From: Rhodospirillaceae bacterium
GTDB taxonomy: Bacteria > Pseudomonadota > Alphaproteobacteria > Rhodospirillales > JABHCV01
Direction: 5' to 3'
Assembly (NCBI GenBank): GCA_013204045.1
Contig: JABMOQ010000116.1
Coordinates: forward strand, 1 to 37,138
Length of the DNA stretch: 37,138 nucleotides
Made by a program: the position numbers and the translations under genes. This document shows, in pieces, positions 37,052 to 37,138 of the stretch. The stretch's first letter is position 1. Every line of letters begins with the position of its first letter. Under the pieces are notes generated by a model that was given only the letters and a program-made list of their open reading frames with translations, was not told where the DNA came from and ran no database searches.

Positions 37052-37138
37052 GCGGTCGTGGCGGAATTGGTAGACGCGCAGCGTTGAGGTCGCTGTTCCT
37101 TAACCGGAGTGAAAGTTCGAGTCTTTTCGACCGCACCA
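37052..37138 (+). tRNA. tRNA-Leu, anticodon GAG
   Basis: A complete 87-nt type II tRNA. The acceptor arms are GCGGTCG and CGACCGC, followed by an encoded ACCA. The anticodon stem CAGCG/CGCTG encloses loop TTGAGGT with anticodon GAG at 37086-37088, reading CUC and CUU. A long variable arm and the TTCGAGT T-loop are present. The gene ends at the last base of the window. Confidence 0.96.

Noticed and set aside
1-37138. CRISPR array, insertion sequence, transposase or prophage genes
   Set aside because: No spaced repeats, terminal inverted repeats or mobile-element proteins were found on either strand.

Overview
This window comes from an alphaproteobacterium, most likely a member of the Rhodospirillales or a close relative. 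That placement is inference. It rests on the S10-spc-alpha order with adk between secY and rpsM, on no rpmJ, infA or rpsD being seen in the alpha-operon segment, on an ATP12-type F1-ATPase assembly chaperone (a family of alphaproteobacteria and mitochondria), and on a split propionyl-CoA carboxylase locus. No sequence search was possible, so genus and species are not claimed.

Layout. (1) Positions 1-14309, + strand: the 3' end of tuf, then the ribosomal superoperon rpsJ-rplCDWB-rpsS-rplV-rpsC-rplP-rpmC-rpsQ-rplNXE-rpsNH-rplFR-rpsE-rpmD-rplO-secY-adk. A consensus-like sigma70 promoter precedes rpsM-rpsK-rpoA-rplQ, and a hairpin terminator closes the run. (2) 14361-17313, - strand: a three-gene surface-polysaccharide block with a GT9 glycosyltransferase, a small DUF6165-like protein and manC. 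(3) 17446-21549, + strand: a translationally coupled cassette (degQ/degP-like protease, rarA, crcB, rluC-like pseudouridine synthase) in which every junction is an ATGA overlap. (4) 21642-26318, + strand: an OmpR-type response regulator and a three-PAS histidine kinase, followed by three tandem paralogues of a small exported protein that I do not recognise. A near-perfect CRP-type palindrome and an 18-bp tandem repeat lie between the first and second paralogue. (5) 26374-29849, + strand: HAD phosphatase, AsmA-family protein, ATP12 chaperone. (6) 29951-36274: propionyl-CoA carboxylase beta and alpha subunits, separated by an antisense histidine kinase whose predicted periplasmic domain carries a c-type haem motif. 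They are followed by a degenerate and then an intact acylphosphatase. (7) 36253-37138: lipB on the - strand and a complete tRNA-Leu(GAG) ending at the window edge.

The best candidates for undescribed biology are the triplicated secreted two-cysteine family next to the two-component system, the haem-c kinase inside the propionyl-CoA carboxylase locus, and the tandem acylphosphatase pair in which one copy has lost both catalytic residues. The ribosomal region is conventional apart from long charged tails on L3 and L15 and a structured rpsK-rpoA spacer.
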